Assembly: GCA_002501855.1 (NCBI GenBank)
Contig: DAOM01000017.1
Coordinates: 1-10,151 of the forward strand
DNA: 10,151 nucleotides
Direction of reading: 5' to 3'
Origin: Candidatus Nitrosopolaris nunavutensis
GTDB lineage: Archaea; Thermoproteota; Nitrososphaeria; Nitrososphaerales; Nitrososphaeraceae
The position numbers and the translations under genes are program-made. The notes beneath the pieces were generated by a model that saw nothing but the letters and a program-made list of their open reading frames with translations, was not told where the DNA came from and searched no databases. Of the stretch, positions 1-5,916 are shown one piece after another. Each line of letters begins with the position of its first letter. Positions within the stretch are counted from its first letter, which is position 1.

Positions 1-11
1 AGCTGTACCAA

Positions 12-131
12 ATGCCAAATAAAAAAGAATCTTGTAGAGGATGTGGTACATTGCTATCTCCTAAAGCTACTTGTAATGTTTGTGACGAATCTGTCTTGTG
101 GATATGTAGTAAATGTGGAAAAATAGACTAA
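12..131 (+). CDS. Small zinc-ribbon protein with three CxxC pairs (possibly 5'-partial)
   Basis: A 39-residue reading from an ATG, rich in Lys and Cys. Three CxxC pairs are visible: C8/C11 (CRGC), C21/C24 (CNVC) and C32/C35 (CSKC), followed by a short GKID tail. Such spacing is typical of zinc ribbons that fold around one or two zinc ions. Tiny proteins of this kind are common in Nitrososphaerales, where their role is unknown; nucleic-acid or protein binding is a guess. The frame stays open upstream through CTG TAC CAA to the window edge, so the gene may begin further left. The stop codon lies inside a perfect inverted repeat and a T-run follows about 40 bases later, which fits a gene end. 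I see no catalytic residues. Confidence 0.7.
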   Translation: MPNKKESCRGCGTLLSPKATCNVCDESVLWICSKCGKID

Positions 132-145
132 CGTGCTTGCACGTT
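130..145. repeat. Perfect inverted repeat over the stop codon of the zinc-ribbon gene
   Basis: AACGTGC-TT-GCACGTT is a 7-bp perfect stem with a 2-base centre; the TAA stop of the preceding gene overlaps its first two bases. It could be a dyad operator or, in RNA, a hairpin at the 3' end (the 2-base loop would open to 4). Function is inferred only from position. Confidence 0.6.
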
Positions 146-169
146 GATATAGTTGGTGGATAACAGAAG

Positions 170-180
170 TTTTTTATTTT
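170..180 (+). terminator. T-rich terminator candidate
   Basis: TTTTTTATTTT lies about 40 bases after the zinc-ribbon stop. Archaeal RNA polymerase terminates mainly on T-runs in the non-template strand, so this is a plausible end for the leftmost transcript. Confidence 0.4.
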
Positions 181-264
181 GTTCCTAGCGGTGTTATTAA
201 TCCATCATTTATTAAATAAGGCATATAATGTATTTATTCAAATGCTTGAATCTGTTTATTTAAT

Positions 265-345
265 TGGTCTTAATCCTAGTGTATTACAATGAACGCAATT
301 CGTTTGCTGCTCGCGGAGCAAGTAATTTGATCATCTGGTTAAAAG
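265..345 (-). pseudogene. Eroded relic of a histidine-kinase H-box (HisKA)
   Basis: On the minus strand this stretch reads roughly DQITCSA..AANELRS, matching the DEFINVAAHELRS phosphorylation box of the kinase at 1664-3175. Two exact DNA matches lie in the same order and orientation: GAACGCAATTC (291-301 and 2323-2333) and TAATCCTAGT (271-280 and 2298-2307, continuing as GTATT versus ATT). Their spacing differs by 5 bases, so indels have accumulated. The phospho-accepting His (CAT in the intact copy) is AAC (Asn) here, and a TAA follows soon after. I read this as the last trace of a second kinase gene that has otherwise disappeared. No ATP-binding domain was found next to it. Confidence 0.5.
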
Positions 346-455
346 TGATTTCATTTGAATAATGTATCTGCTATATATTATGTCTAATGATTGCGGAAAC
401 ATAACAATTAAATTATAAATATAGAAGGATATATTAGAAAAAGTATGCCTTGTAT

Positions 456-920
456 TTACTTTTTTCTAGTCTTTCCCTTTTGAATGCCTTTTTGGATTTG
501 TATTATTTGTCTTTCCATCTGCTTAACTGAAGCATTGATATCCTTTACCAATTTTGATTGTACATCTGAGCTTTTTGCCAATTTCCGTAACGGTTGAAGG
601 CTTTGTTCCAGTCTTGCTAGATAACTCGTTTGCTTTTCAAGTTGTTTACCTATATCAGTTATACTATATTCTTGTTCCTTTCTTCTAGACTTTGGTGCCT
701 TTTTCTTCTTCTGAGTACGCTTTACCTTTTGTTCCTCTTCCACTTCTTCCTGTTCAGGCATTTTCTCTGCGAGCGTTTCTCGTTGTTCTTCCTCTGCTGC
801 CGATCCAGTCTCATGCATTGCTCCCATGCCTTCCTCTGCCCTTGCTTCTGCTGGCTCCTGTAATCCTTTTTCCATCTGCTCTTCTATACCTGTATAACGT
901 CTTTCTTCATGGTCTGACAT
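456..920 (-). CDS. Charged coiled-coil protein, Glu-rich N-terminus and Lys-rich middle
   Basis: An intact 154-residue protein with no recognisable enzymatic domain. Residues 1-65 are dominated by Glu, Gln and Ala and look disordered. Residues about 66-82 are a basic patch (KVKRTQKKKKAPKSRRKEQE). Residues about 85-147 form heptad-like helices (ITDIGKQLEKQTSYLARLEQ, then VKDINASVKQMERQIIQIQK) and end in GKTRKK. The alternation of acidic, basic and coiled-coil parts suggests a scaffolding or nucleic-acid-associated protein, but that is inference. A TATA-like element abuts the annotated ATG. If that element is the promoter, translation would begin at Met17. No signal peptide or membrane segment is seen. 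It stands alone; its neighbours are relics. Confidence 0.75.
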   Translation of the reverse strand: MSDHEERRYTGIEEQMEKGLQEPAEARAEEGMGAMHETGSAAEEEQRETLAEKMPEQEEVEEEQKVKRTQKKKKAPKSRRKEQEYSITDIGKQLEKQTSYLARLEQSLQPLRKLAKSSDVQSKLVKDINASVKQMERQIIQIQKGIQKGKTRKK

Positions 921-930
921 ATTTTATATA
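921..930 (-). promoter_or_regulatory. TATA-like element directly at the coiled-coil gene start
   Basis: Read on the minus strand, TATATAAAAT touches the ATG at 920. Archaeal TATA boxes sit about 26 bases before the transcript start, so use of this box would place the start inside the gene near 898 and favour Met17 (codon at 872-870). Confidence 0.3.
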
Positions 931-1067
931 CAAAATAGAGGAAATCAAGTTGTTAAAATTACTTTCTACCACAGTTTGTTTTTTTCACCCTACTGATATA
1001 CAATATTGTGCATAAATTAGTAGAAATAAATGTAAATATACTACAATTATTCTAGAAATATCTCATT

Positions 1068-1202
1068 TCACAGTTTTTGATTGCATTCTCTAGCTGAAGA
1101 CAGTATATGAGGCCGTATCCTATCTGATTCCTCCAATTTCTCAAATTCCGGGTCCCTTCCATACCACCCTTCTACACAATTTTCTGGCAGGTGGATAATA
1201 TG
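1068..1202 (-). pseudogene. C-terminal coding remnant, no start codon
   Basis: An open minus-strand frame of 44 codons ends in TGA and has no ATG or GTG; the only in-frame TTG lies near its middle. Its content looks like real protein: HLPENCVEGWYGRDPEFEKL, then EESDRIRPHILSSARECNQK and a final Leu. A TAG stands directly upstream at 1205-1203. The mixture of Asp/Glu/Arg, Trp and Cys is unlike random AT-rich DNA here. I do not recognise the family. It may be the tail of a gene whose 5' part is lost or frameshifted. Confidence 0.35.
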
Positions 1203-1212
1203 CTAAGGATAG

Positions 1213-1431
1213 ATACGATTCACATGTTATGCGGCGATACTGAATAGTGTAGCAGTAACTCTTCTGTCTACTAATCTAGTATATGCTCAATACTTTGGAT
1301 CTAAGCATGATCTTTTCTTTATTTCGTGTCAAATTCGCTGTAAGCCACATCAAAAACGCAGATTGTGTCCAAATAAATACGTCTGTGAGTATTCTTTGGA
1401 CGGCTCAGACAAGCACTCATATCTTGTGTAA
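1213..1431 (+). pseudogene. Remnant of a small exported protein with a signal peptide but no start codon
   Basis: The frame reads ILNSVAVTLLSTNLVYAQ at about 1237-1290, a hydrophobic stretch ending in VYA-Q. This is a classic signal-peptidase site in thaumarchaeal secreted proteins. About 46 residues follow, with Cys at several positions (ISCQIRCKPHQKRRLCPNKY, VCEYSL) before TAA. A TAG at 1210-1212 precedes it and no ATG, GTG or TTG lies in frame ahead of the hydrophobic part. An ATG at 1223 is in another frame, so an indel may have detached the start. The TAA overlaps the ATG of the next reading frame (TAATG). The family is unknown; the paired Cys could form disulfides outside the cell. Confidence 0.4.
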
Positions 1432-1658
1432 TGGATAGCCACGAACGACTTGTGCCTGAGATAATGCATTGGGAGCTGACAGAGTGCGACATTAATAAGG
1501 ATATCAAAGTCAGTCATTGGTTTCATTACATGGGATTGAAGATTCAAATAAAACACCTAGACCATCGCATTAGAATTTACATCAAATCGATGGGAGACGA
1601 TAGTGTATGTAGAAATTTAAAATTGAATATAGGACAAGATTTATTCGCTCATTTTTAA
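1431..1658 (+). CDS. Hypothetical 75-residue protein
   Basis: The ATG overlaps the stop of the preceding signal-peptide frame (TAATG), so translational coupling would be possible. The protein starts MDSHERLVPEIMHWELTECD and ends in GQDLFAHF. It is His-, Asp- and Ile-rich with no membrane segment, signal peptide or motif I recognise. Codon first positions are purine-rich, as in real genes. Minus-strand frames of 62-68 codons cover part of the same DNA, so the strand is not certain. It converges on the 3' end of the kinase gene, with 5 bases between them. Confidence 0.35.
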   Translation: MDSHERLVPEIMHWELTECDINKDIKVSHWFHYMGLKIQIKHLDHRIRIYIKSMGDDSVCRNLKLNIGQDLFAHF

Positions 1659-1663
1659 CAAAG

Positions 1664-3175
1664 TTACTCAACTTTTTGGCTGACTGGCATGTTAAGTGTA
1701 AGTGTTGCGCCTTTACCATCAGAATTGTTCTCAGCCCATATCTTCCCACCGTGGGCTTCTATAATGCTCTTAGAAATATACAAACCTAATCCTGAGCCTC
1801 TAGAAGAATTTGTAACAAATTTTGAAAACAGCTTAGTCATAATATCTGGTTGTATTCCTGGACCAGTATCTCTGATACTTACAAAAGCCTCGCTACCTTT
1901 TTTTTCTGTGTTGACTATGATGCTTCCCTCTTTACTGAATTTAGCAGCGTTACTTAATAAATTGGAAAGAACTTGTGTCAATCGTGCTCTGTCTGCTTCT
2001 ATAAGGATGCGATTAGTACCATTCCTTTTGGTTGCATTGTACTCTAAGCCTACTCTTCCATTATCAATTTCGTATTGAGCATCATGAATAGAATTTGATA
2101 TTAAGTCATTTAGATCAAGTGTCTCTATGTCCAGATGTGATGTCTTGCTCTCGATCCTTGTCATATCTAAGATGTTTTGTTCGAGTCGTAGCAGCCTCTT
2201 CGCATTTCTAATGATGATGTCAAGGACTTGCTCGTCTTCTTTGCTGAGCTTACTGTTGTTACTCTCTCCTCTTTTTTTCATACCGAAGAATTTCTGATAA
2301 TCCTAGTATTGGTTGTAGAGGGGAACGCAATTCATGTGCTGCCACATTAATGAATTCATCTTTTAATTGATCTTTGTATCTCAGGTCCTCGTTTGCTGCT
2401 TCAAGTTGGTTTGTTAATTCATTCTGTTTTTTAGTATAGTCTTTTATAGAACCTACCATGGAATTGAAAGATTCATTAAGAACAGAAAGTTCGTCATTAC
2501 CTTTTTGTTTGACTGAAACATCAAGGTTCCCCTTTTTTACTTTAGACGTTGCTTGAGTCAGAGCAAATATTGGCCTAAGCATTCTTGCAACAAGATACAA
2601 GATTGACACTAGAATGCCAATAATTAGAATCGCAAACAGGATTTGTAATAGTATGAGGTTCTGAGAATTCTTATCTGTTTGCTGTCCTAGCAGTGTAATC
2701 AGAAGATTCAATCAAGTTGGATGCCATCGATTCGAATCCTTTCCTTGTTAGTGACTGGTCAGTAGTGGTTCTCGCTTGAGGTGATGTAAGCAGTTTATTA
2801 GTAACATAAGTTTTGAAACCATTCCATCTTCCATCAACAATATTCCAGAGATCCAAAAAGTTTGAAGGAAGAGGTTTTAGATCTATACCTGAAATCATTC
2901 CTCCTTGTTTCAGGGCTATGATATTTGATTCCAAGTTATTCATAGCGACTTTTAGTTGTGAGGTATCGGATGATAATCCATACAGATATTGATTGATTGG
3001 AAGTAAGATATCGATTCTTGCCAGCAATATTAATTGAATTTCCCAATGATGATTGCTGAGACTGAAAATATGCTAGCACACCGAAACTAGCAACAATTAA
3101 AATAATTTCTATTATAACCAAGAGTGTGATTTTTAAGAGAATTTTAGCATTTATCCTTCGTAGCCAGGTCGACAA
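1664..3175 (-). pseudogene. Membrane sensor histidine kinase (PilJ-like sensor, HAMP, HisKA, HATPase_c) with three frameshifts
   Basis: Repaired, this is a full-length kinase of about 502 residues. Order: TM1 (about 12-37); a PilJ-type sensor beginning with the motif NIAGKNRYLTSN (about 49-60); TM2 (about 175-199); HAMP (about 200-250); an H-box FINVAAHELRSPLQPILG with the phospho-His near 282; an N-box QVLSNLLSNAAKFSKEG; a G1 box DTGPGI; and a G2 box GSGLGLYISKSIIEAHGGKI. All catalytic boxes are intact, but the gene is split by phase changes near 2990-3005 (after NRYLTSN), near 2690-2700 (after ESSD), and at an A7 run at 2272-2278. Each needs one base skipped. The start is a TTG preceded directly by TAG, so the true start may also be lost. 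It would autophosphorylate on His and pass phosphate to a receiver such as the one at 3457-3921. Confidence 0.85.
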
Positions 3176-3456
3176 CTAACTTTACACGCCTCTCGTCCTG
3201 CTATTCATGATCACTAGGGTTCTCCATCCAATCCATTCAAAATTGGCATGTCTTCTTCATTCCTGATCTATTTACATTCTGGTAGTTGCAGATATAGATT
3301 ACTGAATCTGGGAACAATCTCAGATAATTGTCTGTTTCTTGTAACGAAATTGAAAGACAACAACAGAACTTATTAGCATTCGAGCATGTCATCATCAACA
3401 CGATTTAGTCTTTTATCATGTGTTATATCAGAGAAAGTCTAGCTATGAATCTGAAC

Positions 3457-3921
3457 TCAATCCAATTCTGCCTTAATTCGTTTAACCAAATAATCTATTG
3501 TCACTGGCTTTTTGAGAAAACATCCCAAGCTTAATGTTGGATAAATTTCTCTTAAGGCTTCCCGATTTATTTCTCCTGAAGTCATGAAGCAAACCCTGAC
3601 ATTGATATCTATTTCTAAAATCTTTTCACATAATTCAAATCCGTTCAGATGTGGCAGATCAATGTCTACTAATAGCAGGTCATAAAAGTCTCGTTTGAAT
3701 TCGGATAGTGCCACTAACGGATCATTATAGGGATAAACCTCGATTTTCTTATTGTCGTTGCTAGCATCATTATTGCTACTTTCTATGCCTAACTTGAATG
3801 TGACAGTAATATCTGGTTCATCGTCTATAATTAAGATTTTTTTCCAAAATCGTTGTTTCTCTCTTACAGTAATGGCCCCATAAGATAGATTTCTTGTATA
3901 TTCAAAAAATTTCATTGGCAT
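3457..3921 (-). CDS. Stand-alone receiver-domain response regulator (CheY-like)
   Basis: An intact 154-residue protein whose residues about 28-153 form one REC domain. Visible residues are the acidic pair D33/D34 in ILIIDDEPD, phospho-acceptor D86 in LLLVDIDLPHLNG, the switch Thr114 in FMTSG, and Lys138 in FLKKPV. There is no DNA-binding output domain, so it probably signals by protein contact, as is common for thaumarchaeal receivers. The first 27 residues (MPMKFFEYTRNLSYGAITVR...) are not part of the usual fold and may be a false extension or a remnant; no later ATG lies before the domain. AAAGGA stands 9 bases before the ATG. It lies 27 bases downstream of the damaged receiver gene and upstream of the kinase on the same strand, so it is the likely partner of that kinase. 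Confidence 0.85.
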   Translation of the reverse strand: MPMKFFEYTRNLSYGAITVREKQRFWKKILIIDDEPDITVTFKLGIESSNNDASNDNKKIEVYPYNDPLVALSEFKRDFYDLLLVDIDLPHLNGFELCEKILEIDINVRVCFMTSGEINREALREIYPTLSLGCFLKKPVTIDYLVKRIKAELD

Positions 3922-3948
3922 GTAATCAGTCCTTTCGCAAATTCTAGG

Positions 3949-4158
3949 TTATTTGCTTCTAATTTGTATAGTCGTGGTACCATTGATAATTTCATCTATC
4001 CTTCTTCTCAGCTCTTCATTAAAGATGAGACTCAAAATTCTCCAAAGTGATGGGAGAATATTCATTAGAGTCAGCTTTGAATCCACTTGGTTCCAGCGCT
4101 CTAGTAATGCAGCATTAGCGTCGGGTTCATCGTCAACAATGAGAATCCTCGTTGACAT
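3949..4158 (-). pseudogene. Truncated receiver-domain gene with a frameshift and lost core
   Basis: The frame opens with MSTRILIVDDEPDANAALLE, the start of a REC domain with its acidic pocket. The reading then needs a one-base gain to continue as ALEPSGFKADSNEYSPITLE followed by NFESHL and a TAA at 4021-4019. That is exactly where YDLLLVDI with the phospho-Asp should come. The phospho-Asp, Thr and Lys segments are absent. What follows in the first frame (NEELRRRIDEIINGTTTIQI, then RSK) looks like the tail of something else, so an internal deletion is likely. It is the first gene of the two-component cluster on this strand and cannot act as a receiver. Confidence 0.75.
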
Positions 4159-4239
4159 AATTATTGGTCGATAGCCTCCTTTCCCATCATTCTACACCAT
4201 TTTTTTCCTGGTTCTCCCGCTGTCCGGATTACCTATTTG

Positions 4240-4392
4240 CTATACACTCACTAAAGCTAACTTTACCTGCTTAAACATACAGGGCTTTATTGATTTGTCA
4301 TGAATTTTGCAGGCCGTAAAGTGCCATGCTGCTTCAAGTGCAAGGAAGACAGTTGCAAAGCCGAGCCCTAAATATGCTATATTTTCTAACAC
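4240..4392 (-). CDS. Small single-helix membrane protein (50 residues)
   Basis: A GTG-started frame begins V(M)LENIAYLGLGFATVFLAL. This is a helix of about 18 hydrophobic residues followed by EAAWHFTACKIHDKSIKPCM and a basic tail (FKQVKLALVSV). A TAG lies directly before the GTG. A TATA box (CCTTATATC) is centred 27 bases upstream, which fits a leaderless transcript starting at the GTG. The composition and promoter make this a convincing gene. Two Cys (28 and 38) flank the basic loop. A relative occurs at 4963-5064: both share an E at residue 3, Y at 7, a GF pair and the LALE motif. Function is unknown; the N-terminus probably lies outside or within the membrane with a cytoplasmic basic tail. 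Confidence 0.75.
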   Translation of the reverse strand: MLENIAYLGLGFATVFLALEAAWHFTACKIHDKSIKPCMFKQVKLALVSV

Positions 4393-4414
4393 CTATGGTC
4401 TAAGATGATTGAAA

Positions 4415-4423
4415 GATATAAGG
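4415..4423 (-). promoter_or_regulatory. TATA box of the 50-residue membrane protein
   Basis: CCTTATATC on the minus strand, centred 27 bases before the GTG at 4392. This is the spacing expected for a leaderless archaeal transcript. Confidence 0.5.
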
Positions 4424-4539
4424 CTGTTGGATATAATATTTAACAATTGAAAAGTACTGTATCTGTAATAATCGGTATCCCTATTGTGTAATATCCAAAA
4501 TGTTGGCTGTATCATCCATTTGTAAGCACTCCCCGTGCG

Positions 4540-4677
4540 ATGTCAACATCGAAAACCTGTAGAAACGTCCTATTCTCGTTTGAGGACGCATGGCAACAAT
4601 ACGAGAGCACGTCGACTAAATTGGTCGGTAAAGAATTCGTGTGGTATCATTGCAAGTATAGCAAGATCCCAATGTGA
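4540..4677 (+). CDS. Hypothetical 45-residue protein ending in WYHCKYSKIPM
   Basis: An ATG frame reads MSTSKTCRNVLFSFEDAWQQ, then YESTSTKLVGKEFVWYHCKY and SKIPM. The balanced use of aromatic, acidic and polar residues is protein-like and far from random translation of this AT-rich DNA. No membrane segment or signal is seen. Cys7 and the HC pair near residue 37 might bind a metal, which is only a suggestion. There is no clear Shine-Dalgarno sequence and I could not place a TATA box with confidence. It could be complete or the N-terminal part of a longer protein cut by a frameshift at the TGA. I do not recognise the family. Confidence 0.5.
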   Translation: MSTSKTCRNVLFSFEDAWQQYESTSTKLVGKEFVWYHCKYSKIPM

Positions 4678-4778
4678 CCATTAAAATATATTCGATGTGA
4701 TTCAATAATTTTGTAAATCAGTTTTGAAATTTGAAGAGTATAGTCAGACATTCAAATCACACATTGTTATCGACTAAG

Positions 4779-4898
4779 ATGAATTTGAAAAATATGTATA
4801 CATTTACAAAGACAAGGAATATTTTGCATGAAAAACCTGAATTGGCCGCCGACGAAGGGATTAAAGCTACGCTGCCTGCCAGGCCGAGCAGTAAGTAG
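4779..4898 (+). CDS. Hypothetical 39-residue protein
   Basis: An ATG frame reads MNLKNMYTFTKTRNILHEKP, then ELAADEGIKATLPARPSSK and TAG. The second half is GC-richer and strongly protein-like. The frame is open for about 18 codons upstream but offers only TTG as an alternative start. It is basic, with no membrane segment or Cys. It may be a genuine micro-protein or the tail of a longer lost gene. No family is recognised. Confidence 0.4.
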   Translation: MNLKNMYTFTKTRNILHEKPELAADEGIKATLPARPSSK

Positions 4899-4920
4899 CA
4901 TGTGTGATTTATCAAAAACC

Positions 4921-4936
4921 TTACCTATGAAGGTAA
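4921..4936. repeat. Short inverted repeat before the 33-residue membrane protein
   Basis: TTACCT-ATGA-AGGTAA is a perfect 6-bp stem with a 4-base loop, ending 26 bases before the ATG at 4963. It could be an operator dyad or a leader hairpin. Confidence 0.4.
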
Positions 4937-4962
4937 ATTAGTATCCCTCGGTACAGTCTTGT

Positions 4963-5064
4963 ATGTTTGAATATCTGATCTACTCAGCGATTGGATTTGT
5001 CGGCACACTCTTAGCACTCGAGATAGGTGTGTTAGATTATACAGTGTTACTACAAAAATTATAG
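4963..5064 (+). CDS. Very small single-helix membrane protein (33 residues)
   Basis: An ATG frame reads MFEYLIYSAIGFVGTLLALE, then IGVLDYTVLLQKL. Residues 4-26 are almost entirely hydrophobic. It resembles the 50-residue protein at 4240-4392 in its first 20 residues (E3, Y7, G11, F12 and LALE at 17-20), so the two are probably paralogues of one tiny-membrane-protein family. It lacks the Cys-containing basic tail of the longer one and may be naturally short or truncated. An AT-only hairpin with a T-run follows the stop. No Shine-Dalgarno sequence is visible. Confidence 0.55.
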   Translation: MFEYLIYSAIGFVGTLLALEIGVLDYTVLLQKL

Positions 5065-5085
5065 AAAAAATTGAGATAATTTTTC
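5064..5085 (+). terminator. AT-rich hairpin/T-run after the 33-residue gene
   Basis: AAAAATT-GAGAT-AATTTTT immediately follows the stop codon. The run of five T supports archaeal termination; the A-T-only stem is weak. Confidence 0.35.
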
Positions 5086-5103
5086 ATCAATTAAAAATGT
5101 GCC

Positions 5104-5323
5104 ATGGCAAATTTAACCAAAAAAAGAGAAACACCTTCACAAACAGAGTATTATTTACAAACATGACCTGGCAGGTAGATCGTGTTTCTGGTGTGCATCA
5201 TTGCTATTCTATGACACAGTTATTAAATGTCCTAGCTGCAACAGCGACACAATAGAATTAACTCCAATTTCCCATGATCAAGTTCACAGACTTCAACGTA
5301 CTCCAGGGTATGGGATAAGTTAA
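5104..5323 (+). pseudogene. Zinc-ribbon protein with one frameshift at or after an A7 run
   Basis: ATG opens MANLTKK, and a phase change is then needed to reach DLAGRSCFWCASLLFYDTVI and KCPSCNSDTIELTPISHDQV, ending TPGYGIS. The span is 220 bases, one more than 73 codons. The CFWC and CPSC pairs (about residues 27/30 and 42/45) make a C4 zinc ribbon. The extra base could be in the A7 run at 5119-5125. Alternatively the first frame continues (KRETPSQTEYYLQT) up to its TGA and the shift lies there. Both readings give protein-like text. Repaired length is about 72 residues. Family and partner are unknown; a nucleic-acid-binding role is only a guess. Confidence 0.6.
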
Positions 5324-5520
5324 CAAGAGTCTGGAGGTTGACAAGAGTCCAAATAGCCTGTAATACTCAGTCTTGTGTTCTTATTTCTTTTTGAAAAATG
5401 CTGTCGTTACTGTCCCCTTGGACTATACAATAATCAAAAAAACTGACTAAAAAGGACCATTACAACAAAATGCGTATAGAATTCAAAAAAATTAGCAGCC
5501 GGTTAAATCTAGACGAGTTG

Positions 5521-5628
5521 CTAGTACCACCGTTCATGTAGCGGCAACACAAAGAGGATACCGATTAAGACTAATCCGACTACCATTCCTATGACATAGA
5601 TGTTAGACTTGATTTTTGATTTCCACAT
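5521..5628 (-). CDS. Very small single-helix membrane protein (35 residues)
   Basis: An ATG frame reads MWKSKIKSNIYVIGMVVGLV, then LIGILFVLPLHERWY. It has a basic head (K3, K5, K7), one clean helix (about 10-30) and a short charged tail. This is a textbook one-pass architecture, with the head probably cytoplasmic. It is unrelated in sequence to the LALE pair at 4240 and 4963. A 23-codon frame on the opposite strand overlaps its 3' end, but its own composition is far more protein-like. No clear TATA box or Shine-Dalgarno sequence could be assigned. The 288 bases between it and the next gene show no confident feature. Confidence 0.6.
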   Translation of the reverse strand: MWKSKIKSNIYVIGMVVGLVLIGILFVLPLHERWY

Positions 5629-5916
5629 GTGTTATAGTCTGTTTCTACCAGTATTACTATTGTACTCAGCTGCGTTGATGAGAAATCAGCACTTTTGCTA
5701 ATAAAGAGTGAGAACATAAGGCTGCTTTACTTTGTATTTAAAAGCACATACGAATAAATTTGATTGGCCTCGGGCATGGAATTAACAAGAATGCTGCTCG
5801 CATCGATTAGTAATCGCAAATGCATTAATACAGCCTAAGCAGTATGTTTTTACTTGCTACCAAAAACATTCTTGATTTAATCAATTGGAGGGAAGTAATC
5901 AAATAAAAGGACTGTA

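Noticed and set aside
630..1015. Plus-strand frames of 77 and 107 codons
   Set aside because: They are antisense to the charged coiled-coil gene; their Leu/Phe/Cys richness is the complement of its Glu/Lys codons.
1319..1556. Minus-strand frames of 62 and 68 codons
   Set aside because: They overlap two better plus-strand readings, lack motifs, and have no promoter or ribosome site; strand remains slightly uncertain.
1689..2078. Plus-strand frame of 129 codons
   Set aside because: Antisense to the ATP-binding domain of the histidine kinase, which has clear N, G1 and G2 boxes.
2722..2740. GATTCGAATCC resembling a tRNA T-loop
   Set aside because: It lies in the coding sequence of the kinase (GFESMAS) and no acceptor stem, D-arm or anticodon arm can be drawn around it.
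3176..3456. Possible short coding piece (EEDMPILNGLDGEP) and a dyad CAGATAATTGTCTG between kinase and receiver
   Set aside because: The piece is only 17 codons with stops on both sides and the dyad has a mismatch; no further support was found.
5323..5349. Direct repeat ACAAGAGTC at 5323-5331 and 5341-5349
   Set aside because: Only two copies of 9 bp with no flanking structure; not enough to call an element or a CRISPR unit.
5470..5541. 23-codon plus-strand frame starting MRIEFKK
   Set aside because: It overlaps the 3' end of the more convincing one-helix protein at 5521-5628 and has no supporting signals.
5638..5754. Open plus-strand frame of about 39 codons (SVSTSITIVLSC...KSTYE)
   Set aside because: Composition is plausible, but no start codon lies in frame and open runs of this length are expected by chance.
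5776..5838. 20-codon frame MELTRMLLASIS...
   Set aside because: A TATA-like TATTTAAAAG lies upstream, but the frame is too short and generic to support.
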